Source: CAZAIO01 sp964485235 (GTDB taxonomy: Bacteria > Chloroflexota > Dehalococcoidia > GIF9 > UBA5629). Taken from it: DNA of 20,577 nt. Numbering within the stretch: the first letter of the stretch is position 1; every line of letters starts with the position of its first letter. Location of the stretch: positions 1 to 20,577 of the forward strand of contig CAZAIO010000043.1 of NCBI GenBank assembly GCA_964485235.1, read 5' to 3'. The notes beneath the pieces are model-generated. The model made no database searches. It was not told where the DNA came from and worked only from the letters and a program-made list of their open reading frames with translations. This document shows, one piece after another, positions 14,097 through 20,577 of this stretch. The translations under genes and the position numbers were made by a program.

Positions 14097-14681
14097 GTGC
14101 GTAATCAATTGAATTACACAGACGATGATGAATCAAAGCAGATTCATGATGTTGAATTAAATATTGATAGTGCTATCAGGGGTGATCCCGAGGCCTTTGG
14201 GCGTCTTTATGATATATATGTCGATCGCATTTACCGTCATATTTACTACAGGACGAACAATGTTGAAGATGCCCGTGACCTGACCCAGGAGGTCTTTATG
14301 AAGGCATGGCAAGCATTGCCAAAATACAAACGGACCAAAACCCCGTTTCTGGGCTGGCTGTTTACTATCAGCCACAACAGGGTGATAGACTACTATAGAA
14401 CCAGGAAGGATTATACTTATCTTGACGATATATTTTTTTTAAAGGACCGTGAAGGAACTCCCGACCAACTGGTGGAGTCCAAATTCACACAGCAGGCAAT
14501 AAGAAGAGTAATTTTGCAGTTGCCTGAGGTCCAACAGCAGGTAGTCCTGATGAGTTTTATCGAGGGCCTGGAATACAGCGAGATTGCCGCGGTACTCGGT
14601 AAAACCGAAGGTAATATAAGGGTGATAGTACACAGGGCGCTGAAAACAATGAAGGAAATGCTGGGTAGAGAAGAGTATTAG
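14097..14681 (+). CDS. ECF-type RNA polymerase sigma factor
   Basis: A protein of up to 194 aa with the two-domain layout of ECF sigma factors. Region 2 is at about 35-100 (AFGRLYDIYVDRIYRHIYYR, then DARDLTQEVFMKAWQAL), a GWLFTISHNRVIDYYR segment ends that domain, and region 4 is at about 135-190 (LPEVQQQVVLMSFIEGLEYSEIAAVLGK with the helix-turn-helix). No extra C-terminal domain is present. The start is uncertain: GTG 14097 lies only 4 nt after the predicted -10, so the mRNA would be leaderless. TTG 14109, with AAAAGGTG 10 nt upstream, is the alternative and makes 190 aa. The next gene begins 1 nt after the stop, so the two are translationally coupled. It probably recognises the TGTAAC-N16-CGTTA promoters found here, including its own. 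Confidence 0.92.
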   Translation: MRNQLNYTDDDESKQIHDVELNIDSAIRGDPEAFGRLYDIYVDRIYRHIYYRTNNVEDARDLTQEVFMKAWQALPKYKRTKTPFLGWLFTISHNRVIDYYRTRKDYTYLDDIFFLKDREGTPDQLVESKFTQQAIRRVILQLPEVQQQVVLMSFIEGLEYSEIAAVLGKTEGNIRVIVHRALKTMKEMLGREEY

Positions 14682-14682
14682 G

Positions 14683-16056
14683 GTGGAAAAAGTAGAGATA
14701 ATAGTAACCGATTGCATACGGGAGATAAAGGCAGGCAGGGCCACCCTTGCTGAATGCCTGGACCGTTATCCTGAAAAGCGATATGAGATAGAGCCTTTAT
14801 TAAATATAGCTTTGAATATACAGGAACCGGTGCCTTTCACACTGGACAATGACTACAAGCGAGCTGCCAGGGTTTCTTTATTGCAGCAGATAAGGACTGT
14901 CAATACTGAAAGATCTGAACCTTTTAAGAATATCCGCGGCTTTTTTATACAACCGCAGTTCAGTCGGGTAAGGATTGCTGCATTTATAGTAGTTGCGGTT
15001 ATCGTAATATCGATGCTGGCCGGAGGAACGGTATATGCAGCCCAGGGCAGTTTGCCGGGAGACCTTGTATATCCGGTAAAGACAACTTCTGAAGATGTCC
15101 GGCTGTTTTTTACCGGTGATATATCTGATAAAGCCGAGTTAAACCTGGAATTTGCCCGGACCCGTCTTGAGGAAATGAGCAAACTTGCAAATACAAGTGA
15201 AGGGAAGATCGAAATAACGGTGCAGGGATATCAAAGTAAGCTGGAAGCGGCTATACGTCAAATCCGCGGGATAACTGATACCTCAACACGGACCCGGATG
15301 CTTGAACGTGTCCTGGAGAATTTACAGTATCAGACAGCCTTTTGCGATGAGGTTATTGATGCTGCCCCGATATATGCCGGACCGGTCAGGGAAGCAGATA
15401 ACCTGTCCGTTAATTTCCGGGCACAGTTCATGGAAATGCTGTCTCAGGATGATGTACTGCAGGCAGTTCAAATGAATATGAATGCCATGGAGAACAGGCT
15501 GCAGCGTGCCTGGTCACAGGCGACCGGTCATCAATATCAGTCCATGCAACAGGCATTGGACCAGTTCCGGGAGTTCAACAGGGTCGCGGTACAAATTGTC
15601 GAAAATACCCGCTCTAACGGAAGTCAAAGTATTTTAAGGGATATTGTCGATTCGCAAACGCTTTCAGGGTACCTGGGTATCCTTGACAGCATGTCTCAAC
15701 AGGTTCCCGGGAAATATATAAGCGATATTGAGACTTCTCGTGAAATGGTACTGCAATTTCAAACACAGATGTATCATGAATACCAGCAAAAAGATGGTTC
15801 CGGTTGGGACGTTGACGGAAAAAATTCGGGGAATGGTAAGGGCACTGATGTGGACCATGACAATACAGGTGTTCCTCAAAACCAGGGCGGAGATACGGGT
15901 ACCGATACCGAAACGCCGGGTGCCGGTGACGCTCCCGGACCGGGACCCGGCGGAAGTCCGGATGGCAGTCCTTCAGGTAGTGATTCTGCTCCTTCACCGT
16001 CACCGGGACCAGGGGAGAGTCCTGATAGTACCAGCGGCAACGGGAAGACCGGATAG
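14683..16056 (+). CDS. One-pass membrane DUF5667-like protein, probable anti-sigma/sensor
   Basis: A 457-aa protein. The cytoplasmic N-terminus (1-96) contains ATLAECLDRYPEKRYEIEPLL, a motif I associate with DUF5667 proteins beside ECF sigma genes. One helix spans about 97-117 (RIAAFIVVAVIVISMLAGG). Outside lies a DUF5667-type domain (SLPGDLVYPVKTTSEDVRLF, then FTGDISDKAELNLEFARTRL, about 123-162) that continues into a long helical region to about 370. The tail (about 375-457) is low-complexity Gly/Asp/Asn, then Pro/Ser/Gly-rich, like a wall-spanning segment. The GTG start is 1 nt after the sigma stop. An anti-sigma with an outer sensor domain fits the position and topology, but no canonical zinc anti-sigma motif is visible, so this role is inferred. 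Confidence 0.82.
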   Translation: MEKVEIIVTDCIREIKAGRATLAECLDRYPEKRYEIEPLLNIALNIQEPVPFTLDNDYKRAARVSLLQQIRTVNTERSEPFKNIRGFFIQPQFSRVRIAAFIVVAVIVISMLAGGTVYAAQGSLPGDLVYPVKTTSEDVRLFFTGDISDKAELNLEFARTRLEEMSKLANTSEGKIEITVQGYQSKLEAAIRQIRGITDTSTRTRMLERVLENLQYQTAFCDEVIDAAPIYAGPVREADNLSVNFRAQFMEMLSQDDVLQAVQMNMNAMENRLQRAWSQATGHQYQSMQQALDQFREFNRVAVQIVENTRSNGSQSILRDIVDSQTLSGYLGILDSMSQQVPGKYISDIETSREMVLQFQTQMYHEYQQKDGSGWDVDGKNSGNGKGTDVDHDNTGVPQNQGGDTGTDTETPGAGDAPGPGPGGSPDGSPSGSDSAPSPSPGPGESPDSTSGNGKTG

Positions 16057-16210
16057 TTATAAGCTTTTTTCTAAATATTTAGTATTGAGACATCCGTATT
16101 TATAGATACAATCATGTCATGGCCTTGATGCGATACTATATAGTTCGCTGTTGAAGGAATAGTATCTGGTGAATCCCATCTTTCCACGATTCTCTTTATT
16201 TAAAGCATGC

Positions 16211-16238
16211 TGTAACAAAAAATAGAGCACTTCGTTAA
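16211..16238 (+). promoter_or_regulatory. ECF-type promoter of the Gln/Asn-rich secreted protein
   Basis: TGTAAC (16211-16216), 16 bp, CGTTAA (16233-16238), with flanking A and TT as in the other two sites. The predicted start of transcription coincides with the palindrome at 16244-16258, about 40 nt before the ATG. Confidence 0.78.
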
Positions 16239-16243
16239 GCAGT

Positions 16244-16258
16244 CATGCACGGTGCATG
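16244..16258. promoter_or_regulatory. 15-bp palindrome in the leader
   Basis: CATGCAC-G-GTGCATG lies between the ECF -10 box and the ribosome site. It could be an operator or a stabilising hairpin at the very 5' end of the mRNA. Confidence 0.4.
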
Positions 16259-16281
16259 CGAAAAGAAATGAGGGAAGAAAA

Positions 16282-17148
16282 ATGTCCAGGTTTTTATATT
16301 TATTCATTTTTATACTATATGCCATGGCTGTTCTTGTAACGCCAGCCTTTTTCGTGGCCCCTGTATTAGCCGATATGCCGGAGGAAGCAGGTATCGGCGG
16401 TGTTACTGATCCCGGCATTTTACCTGATTCAGGGTTTTATTTTTTTAAGAAATTGTCCAGGAATTTCCAGCTCATGTTTACCGGTAGTGATGCAGGTAAA
16501 GCCGGACTTTTGCTGAAATATTCAAACGAAGATGCACTCGCATTAAAGGAAATGTATGGAGCCGGTAAATATGATGCAGGATCAAAGTATACTGAGCAAT
16601 ACGAGTTACGGGTACAGAATACAGTGCAGACTATAGCACAGGTGAGGGCAACTCAGGGAGAGGATGTGTCGGGGGAATTGGCGGGCACATTGCGTAATAA
16701 TTACCTGCAACAGCAGGAAGCACTTCTATCAGTCCTGGAAAATGTACCGGAAGCAGCACAGAATGCATTGCTCAATGCAATCGATAACTCGAACAAACAG
16801 GTAGCATCTATGGTTATGGCTCAGGGTGGTGAGGCTGCATTGCAGCAATATCAGGAACAGGTATTTCAACAGACAAACAATATAGGAGAGGAAACAAAAA
16901 TAAAGGTACAACAAAGGCTGGTTGTTGTGCATGGGCATGCCGGTCAAAACTCCAATGATATTGGGCAAAGTAATGTGTCACAGACACAAAATCAAAATCA
17001 GAACCAGATGCAATCTCAGGCGGACAATCAAATTACCGGGCAAACTGTACAGCAAAATGGTATACAGAATCAGGAAACCGGCCAATCGGCTACTACTTCT
17101 GAAAACAATACTCAAGATACCGGACAGGGAAAACAACAGGGCAAATAG
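16282..17148 (+). CDS. Secreted DUF5667-like protein with Gln/Asn-rich tail, member of the ECF regulon
   Basis: A 288-aa protein. The signal peptide is about residues 1-30 (cut near VLA/DMPEE). A DUF5667-type domain follows (about 46-95: GILPDSGFYFFKKLSRNFQL, MFTGSDAGKAGLLLKYSNED), matching the membrane protein of the sigma operon at LP-x-Y-x-K, FTGD/S and KA-x-L-x-L. A mostly helical middle runs to about 215. The last 70 residues are strongly Gln/Asn-rich (SQTQNQNQNQMQSQ and similar), prion-like in composition, with no anchor. ATG 16282 has GAGGGAA upstream; a GTG 30 nt earlier lies inside the leader palindrome and lacks a site. It is transcribed from its own TGTAAC-N16-CGTTA promoter. It may be an envelope structural or stress protein, or a soluble partner or competitor of the membrane sensor. 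Confidence 0.8.
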   Translation: MSRFLYLFIFILYAMAVLVTPAFFVAPVLADMPEEAGIGGVTDPGILPDSGFYFFKKLSRNFQLMFTGSDAGKAGLLLKYSNEDALALKEMYGAGKYDAGSKYTEQYELRVQNTVQTIAQVRATQGEDVSGELAGTLRNNYLQQQEALLSVLENVPEAAQNALLNAIDNSNKQVASMVMAQGGEAALQQYQEQVFQQTNNIGEETKIKVQQRLVVVHGHAGQNSNDIGQSNVSQTQNQNQNQMQSQADNQITGQTVQQNGIQNQETGQSATTSENNTQDTGQGKQQGK

Positions 17149-17312
17149 GGCGTTCCGGGAATACGATTCATTGCACGAAATTAAACAGGGATATAGTGAC
17201 CAAAGATCTTCAGACCGACAATAACCAGTCAATTATTACTGAACACGTATATCCGTATTATACTCCGGGCATTTTTATTGTCTCTATTTTCCCGGTATTT
17301 CTTAGTATCCCT

Positions 17313-18491
17313 TTAAATGACGCCGCGTCCTCTCAGTTCAGCGATTTCTTTATCGGAGTATGACAGCATATCATGGAGGATTTCAGCCGTATGTTCGCCC
17401 AGTTTAGGTGCTTTTAATGCATTCTTTACTTCTGCTTTGCTGAAATGCATGGGAGACCCCGGAATTCTGATCTTACCCATATCCGGATGCTCGTATTCAA
17501 TAATATACTTGTTTTCAATCATCTGGGGATCGTTAAACGATTCCTCACGTGTATTGATCGGAGCTACTATCAGGTTCTCGGCATACAATAACGGGAGCCA
17601 TTCACTCCTCGGTCTGCTTTCGAAGGCTTTCTTAAAGATATTAACAAGCTCCGGTGAATCGATTCCTTTCTCCGTTATATCATGAAACACACGATCATTT
17701 TCCGGGCTGCTGCAGCCTAGAATCTCGCAAACTTTTTGCCATGCACTGTCCTTTACCCGGATGATAAGCCATTTGCCGTCCTTGCACCGGTAGTGGCTGC
17801 GTAGCGGATGGACCTGTTCGGAATTTGTCCTGTCTCCCAGAAGAAACCCCAGGTTTTCGAGATACATCATATAGGAAGCTGTGCCCAGAAGAGAGATATC
17901 CACCTCCTGTCCGATACCGTACCGCTCGCGCATTAAAACGGCAAGGACCACTTCATAACTTGCCATTACTGCGGTCGAATGGTCCACGATGCCGCCCGGA
18001 ATACGTTTCGGTTCGGGCCCTCCCAGAGAAAACATCATGCCCGACCGTGCCTGACCGTGACGGTCGAAGCCTCCTCTGTCTGCATCGGGCCCACGTATAC
18101 CGTACGCATTTACCCGTGCATAGATTAGCTTTGGATTTATCCTGGACAGCGTTGTATAGTCCATTTTCATCTTCTGTATTGTGCTGGTGCGTACATTGGT
18201 AAAGAAGACGTCTATCTTCGGTATGAGGTCATATACAATTTTTCGCCCGTCGTCCTGTGTCAGGTCGAGTGTGATGCTTCTCTTGCCGCGATTGGTCCCC
18301 TCGAACAATACACTGCTGTTCCCCTCTATTTCGAGGCCGCTTAGATTGGGCTTCCGAAACGGGTCCCCGGTCACCGGTTGTTCAATCTTGATCACATCGG
18401 CTCCCATATCGCTGAGAATAGCAGTGGCGCCGGGCCCGGCATAATAAATACCCCATTCAAGCACTTTTATTCCTTCTAATGGTTTGTACAT
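17313..18491 (-). CDS. Class III (CaiB/BaiF family) acyl-CoA transferase
   Basis: A 392-aa enzyme, of the family's usual length, moving CoA between acids. The N-terminal CoA-binding block is LEGIKVLEWGIYYAGPGATA, followed by LSDMGADVIKIEQPVTGDPF. The usual D in the first motif is E12 here. The catalytic Asp is D170 in GGIVDHSTAVMAS, the position of Asp169 in formyl-CoA transferase. GQEVDISLL, conserved in the family, follows. ATG 18491 has GAGGAG 10 nt upstream; the open frame extends 62 codons further but those residues look non-coding and overlap the promoter. It stands alone, divergent from a flavodoxin gene and convergent with the Gln-rich protein gene. The substrate is unknown; aromatic, carnitine-like or bile-acid-like acids are all used in this family. 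Confidence 0.9.
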   Translation of the reverse strand: MYKPLEGIKVLEWGIYYAGPGATAILSDMGADVIKIEQPVTGDPFRKPNLSGLEIEGNSSVLFEGTNRGKRSITLDLTQDDGRKIVYDLIPKIDVFFTNVRTSTIQKMKMDYTTLSRINPKLIYARVNAYGIRGPDADRGGFDRHGQARSGMMFSLGGPEPKRIPGGIVDHSTAVMASYEVVLAVLMRERYGIGQEVDISLLGTASYMMYLENLGFLLGDRTNSEQVHPLRSHYRCKDGKWLIIRVKDSAWQKVCEILGCSSPENDRVFHDITEKGIDSPELVNIFKKAFESRPRSEWLPLLYAENLIVAPINTREESFNDPQMIENKYIIEYEHPDMGKIRIPGSPMHFSKAEVKNALKAPKLGEHTAEILHDMLSYSDKEIAELRGRGVI

Positions 18492-18548
18492 GTAGTTAAA
18501 CTCCTCAGGTAGTAGAATGACGTTGTATAAAGACGCCGATATCATAAT

Positions 18549-18597
18549 ATAATACTGTAATGTAGCCTTTTCATACAAAAACGTATCTGTTACAGAT
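18549..18597 (-). promoter_or_regulatory. Promoter of the class III CoA-transferase with upstream palindrome
   Basis: On the minus strand TTGTAT (18578-18573), 18 bp, TATTAT (18554-18549). Directly upstream is the 13-bp palindrome ATCTGT-T-ACAGAT (18585-18597), well placed for an activator or repressor. Confidence 0.4.
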
Positions 18598-18683
18598 TGC
18601 TCACGGCATGAATATAGATAACCGTGTAGAAGATCGCAACGGTCATAACGAACATGGAGTACTTTACGGCTGAACAACTTCCG

Positions 18684-18712
18684 TTTTAGTGCTCCGGTAT
18701 ATAAAGTATAAT
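18684..18712 (+). promoter_or_regulatory. Weak promoter candidate of the flavodoxin gene
   Basis: TTTTAG (18684-18689), 17 bp, TATAAT (18707-18712), 48 nt before the ATG. The -10 is perfect and the -35 poor. Confidence 0.35.
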
Positions 18713-18760
18713 TTCGTTAATACAGGAATTTTAACAAAACGAAAGGGGGAGATATTTACC

Positions 18761-19336
18761 ATGACTGGAACTGATAGCGAGAGCCGGCTTAAAGCGCTGA
18801 TTGTTTATTTTTCAGCAACGGGAAACACCACGAAAGTTGCCGATACTATCGGGGAAGCCCTGAACGAAAAGAAAGTGAAGGTGAAAATGCTGAAGGTACA
18901 GGATGCCGCCGGAGAGGAATTATATGATTACGATCTGATATTTCTCGGAACTCCTTCATACTCGTTCCTGCCGGCTCAACCGGTTATGAATTTCATCAAA
19001 GACAAAATGAAACTACACAAGGAACGCGGCGATATCAAACCCTGTGCTCCTGTGATACCGGGAAAGTATGCCGTGGTTTTTTGCACATATTCAGGCCCGC
19101 ACACAGGGATAGATGAAGCAATTCCGGTGGGAAAATATATGGGACAGTTTTTCGCTCATATCGGCTATGAAGTTGCGGCGGAATGGTACGTGATCGGTGA
19201 ATTTCACGGCAATGAGGAGAACAGCATGATGGGACGGTTAGGAAATATAAAAGGTCTTCCCGACCGGCAGGACCTTTTAAAAGTGAAGAATGATGTGTAT
19301 AGTCTGTTACAGTCTCTTTCTTCACACACTGGATGA
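18761..19336 (+). CDS. Flavodoxin-family protein
   Basis: A 191-aa cytoplasmic FMN protein. The phosphate-binding loop FSATGNTTKVADTI (about 18-31) follows the first beta strand LKALIVYF. Later come IFLGTPSYSFLPAQPV (the flavin-contact loop) and YAVVFCTYSGPHTG. It is longer than classical electron-carrier flavodoxins and closer to flavodoxin/NADPH-dependent FMN reductase-like proteins of anaerobes. ATG 18761 has AAAGGGGGA about 10 nt upstream; the frame extends 24 codons upstream over the promoter and is not used. It is a single gene, divergent from the CoA-transferase, with no visible redox partner next to it. The role in low-potential electron transfer is inferred from the family. Confidence 0.87.
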   Translation: MTGTDSESRLKALIVYFSATGNTTKVADTIGEALNEKKVKVKMLKVQDAAGEELYDYDLIFLGTPSYSFLPAQPVMNFIKDKMKLHKERGDIKPCAPVIPGKYAVVFCTYSGPHTGIDEAIPVGKYMGQFFAHIGYEVAAEWYVIGEFHGNEENSMMGRLGNIKGLPDRQDLLKVKNDVYSLLQSLSSHTG

Positions 19337-19533
19337 GTGTCGCAATGAATTATAGGATTTGAAAAGTTGCTTATTTGCGCTGAAATTGAATAACCCTGTA
19401 TCAGGTAGACAATAATCAAACGGGCGAGACCTTCTTTAAAAATTTACGCCTGTAGTTTCGCAGATGGCAGTCCAAAAAGCTGTAGTGTTATACGGCGTCT
19501 TCTTATATCTGGTCATTGATGGAGGATTCCCAT

Positions 19534-20028
19534 ATGGGCTTATTTCATGAATATATGAACGAATATCGAGAAGCGATGCAGAAAGGGCATATCAGGGATG
19601 TCTATAAAGGACTGATGAAATATATCATGGATTTACGGACGTATTTCAAGAACAGGTATCCCGATTATTTCGTATCCGGCAATATTTATTATGGCTATAT
19701 GGATATGACCTATTTTGCCTTTTTCCCGGAATCACTAAAGAGCCGGAAGTTGAAGATTGCAATCGTTTTTATACATGACGCAATCAGATTCGAAGCCTGG
19801 CTGGGAGGATATAATAAACAGGTCCAGGCAAAATACTGGAAACTGTTTAAAGAAAGCGGTTGGAACAAGTACCGGATTCCAGCAACTATAAAAGGCATCG
19901 ATTCTGTTGTTGAGTACACGTTGGTCGACAATCCGGACTTCGATGATCCGGATAGTTTAACAAAGCAAATAGAAAGCCGGACACTGGGCTTTATAGAAGA
20001 TATCGAGCGCTTTTTATCCGCACATTAA
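19534..20028 (+). CDS. DUF7000-like protein, unknown function
   Basis: A 164-aa soluble protein without signal or membrane segment. The order EYMNEYREAMQKGHI, VYKGLMKYIMDLRTYF, YYGYMDMTYFAFFP, RKLKIAIVFIHD and FEAWLGGYNKQVQAKYW resembles the DUF7000 family as I remember it. Members occur as single genes in diverse bacteria and no activity is known. The many Tyr/Phe residues and the alternating strands and helices suggest a compact alpha/beta fold. ATG 19534 has GGAGGA 7 nt upstream; an ATG 18 nt earlier has no site. There is no operon partner: the flavodoxin gene ends about 200 nt before, with no recognisable signals between, and nudC follows after 179 nt of AT-rich sequence. Confidence 0.7.
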   Translation: MGLFHEYMNEYREAMQKGHIRDVYKGLMKYIMDLRTYFKNRYPDYFVSGNIYYGYMDMTYFAFFPESLKSRKLKIAIVFIHDAIRFEAWLGGYNKQVQAKYWKLFKESGWNKYRIPATIKGIDSVVEYTLVDNPDFDDPDSLTKQIESRTLGFIEDIERFLSAH

Positions 20029-20207
20029 ATTATTCGTATATATAATGAGAGTAATTATAAACATTATTTATCCTGATTTGATGGTAGGAACCAGGAATCG
20101 ATAGAAATTATTGTTCATACCGGAGTTTTATGTTAGACTCAAAGCAATTGTCGATCGAGTTATCCTCGTTTTATCAATTACCCCTGAAGTAAAAGCAAAG
20201 GAAAAAT

Positions 20208-20577
20208 GTGCATAGGGAAAGTATTTATAAACGGTACATTCCGGCGATAGGCGGAGCACCCGCCGATACCGAAGCCTGCTGGTTTGCCTTTTCCAAATCA
20301 AGACTGCTGGTCAACGATGAAGGACCGGCAATTCCCTCTGCCCGGAGCATGACGGAATTCAGGGTTTCTGCAGTCAGGACTCTATATCTGGGAACGCTGG
20401 AAGGAAAGCCCTGTTATGGTGTGGAAATCTCCCGTGATAGTGAAGCACCGGCAGGAATGTCTTTTCGAGATTTGCGGTCGGCATTTGCTATCATGGAAGA
20501 AGACCTCTGGTTACTAGCCGGACGGGCTTTGCAAATCGTGAACTGGGACCAGACTCACCAGTATTGCGGCCGGTGCG
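20208..20577 (+). CDS. nudC: NudC-type NADH pyrophosphatase, 3'-truncated
   Basis: The 5' 123 codons of a Nudix hydrolase gene, running off the right edge. It starts at GTG 20208, with AAAGGAA 5 nt upstream. The N-terminal domain has the NudC order: YIPAIGGAPADTEACWFAFS, then LLVNDEGPAIP, then YLGTLEGKPCYGVEI. It ends at HQYCGRC, the first half of the zinc ribbon that precedes the Nudix domain in this family. The catalytic Nudix box lies outside the window. NudC cleaves NAD(H) to NMN(H) and AMP and can remove NAD caps from RNA. Its gene is monocistronic as far as visible. Confidence 0.85.
   Translation, partial: MHRESIYKRYIPAIGGAPADTEACWFAFSKSRLLVNDEGPAIPSARSMTEFRVSAVRTLYLGTLEGKPCYGVEISRDSEAPAGMSFRDLRSAFAIMEEDLWLLAGRALQIVNWDQTHQYCGRC

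Noticed and set aside
16252..16281. GTG start 30 nt upstream for the Gln-rich protein
   Set aside because: It lies in the leader palindrome without a ribosome site and would put charged residues before the signal peptide. ATG 16282 has a good site.
18573..18597. TGTAAC on the minus strand upstream of the CoA-transferase as a fourth ECF promoter
   Set aside because: At 16 bp the sequence is GAAA, not CGTT; the TGTAAC belongs to a palindrome.
18492..18677. N-terminal extension of the class III CoA-transferase
   Set aside because: It lacks family similarity, overlaps the promoter region, and ATG 18491 has GAGGAG and begins at the family's usual N-terminus.

Overview
The window looks like part of an anaerobic bacterial genome of moderate GC content, most likely Chloroflexota near class Dehalococcoidia. 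This placement is an inference. It rests on an ECF sigma factor paired with DUF5667-type proteins, a YqeC-type selenium/molybdenum-hydroxylase accessory protein, a hydrogenase maturation protease, exported Ig/FN3-like proteins, and several CoA-transferases with flavin/Fe-S oxidoreductases. No rRNA, tRNA, CRISPR array, transposase or phage gene was seen.

Layout. (1) 2-525: the 3' end of a hydrogenase maturation protease gene, overlapping a small two-helix membrane protein gene and ending in a long hairpin. (2) 809-5204, minus strand: a three-gene operon with the layout of glycolate oxidase (FAD oxidase, two-cluster Fe-S/CCG protein, second FAD oxidase). It ends in a perfect 34-bp palindromic terminator. 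A TetR-family gene (5592-6203, minus) lies upstream, with its own good promoter and a candidate self-operator. (3) 6445-6670: a strong sigma70-type promoter drives a leader or small RNA of about 190 nt full of hairpins, ending in a textbook intrinsic terminator. Downstream are three exported proteins (6772-8998): a large beta-sandwich protein, a C-terminally anchored one, and an FN3-like protein with a Trp/His-rich tail. (4) yqeC (plus) converges on lepB (minus). (5) 10784-11841: two exported cysteine-cluster proteins, the second with a Ca-loop-like segment and a histidine-bearing membrane domain. (6) 11992-13347: a family I CoA-transferase with the catalytic Glu at position 238.

(7) The most distinctive region is 13519-17148. 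An ECF sigma factor gene is followed 1 bp later by a one-pass membrane DUF5667-like protein, a plausible anti-sigma/sensor. Three transcription units here share the same promoter, TGTAACA-N13-TTCGTTA (TGTAAC-N16-CGTTA): the sigma operon itself, a divergent 74-aa secreted peptide gene, and a secreted DUF5667-like protein with a Gln/Asn-rich tail. This reads as a small self-activating envelope regulon whose promoter code can be seen directly in the sequence.

(8) 17313-20577: a class III (CaiB/BaiF) CoA-transferase divergent from a flavodoxin, a DUF7000-like protein, and the 5' part of a NudC-type NADH pyrophosphatase gene cut by the right edge.

Start codons were chosen from visible Shine-Dalgarno sequences. 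In many genes this makes the protein shorter than the longest open frame.
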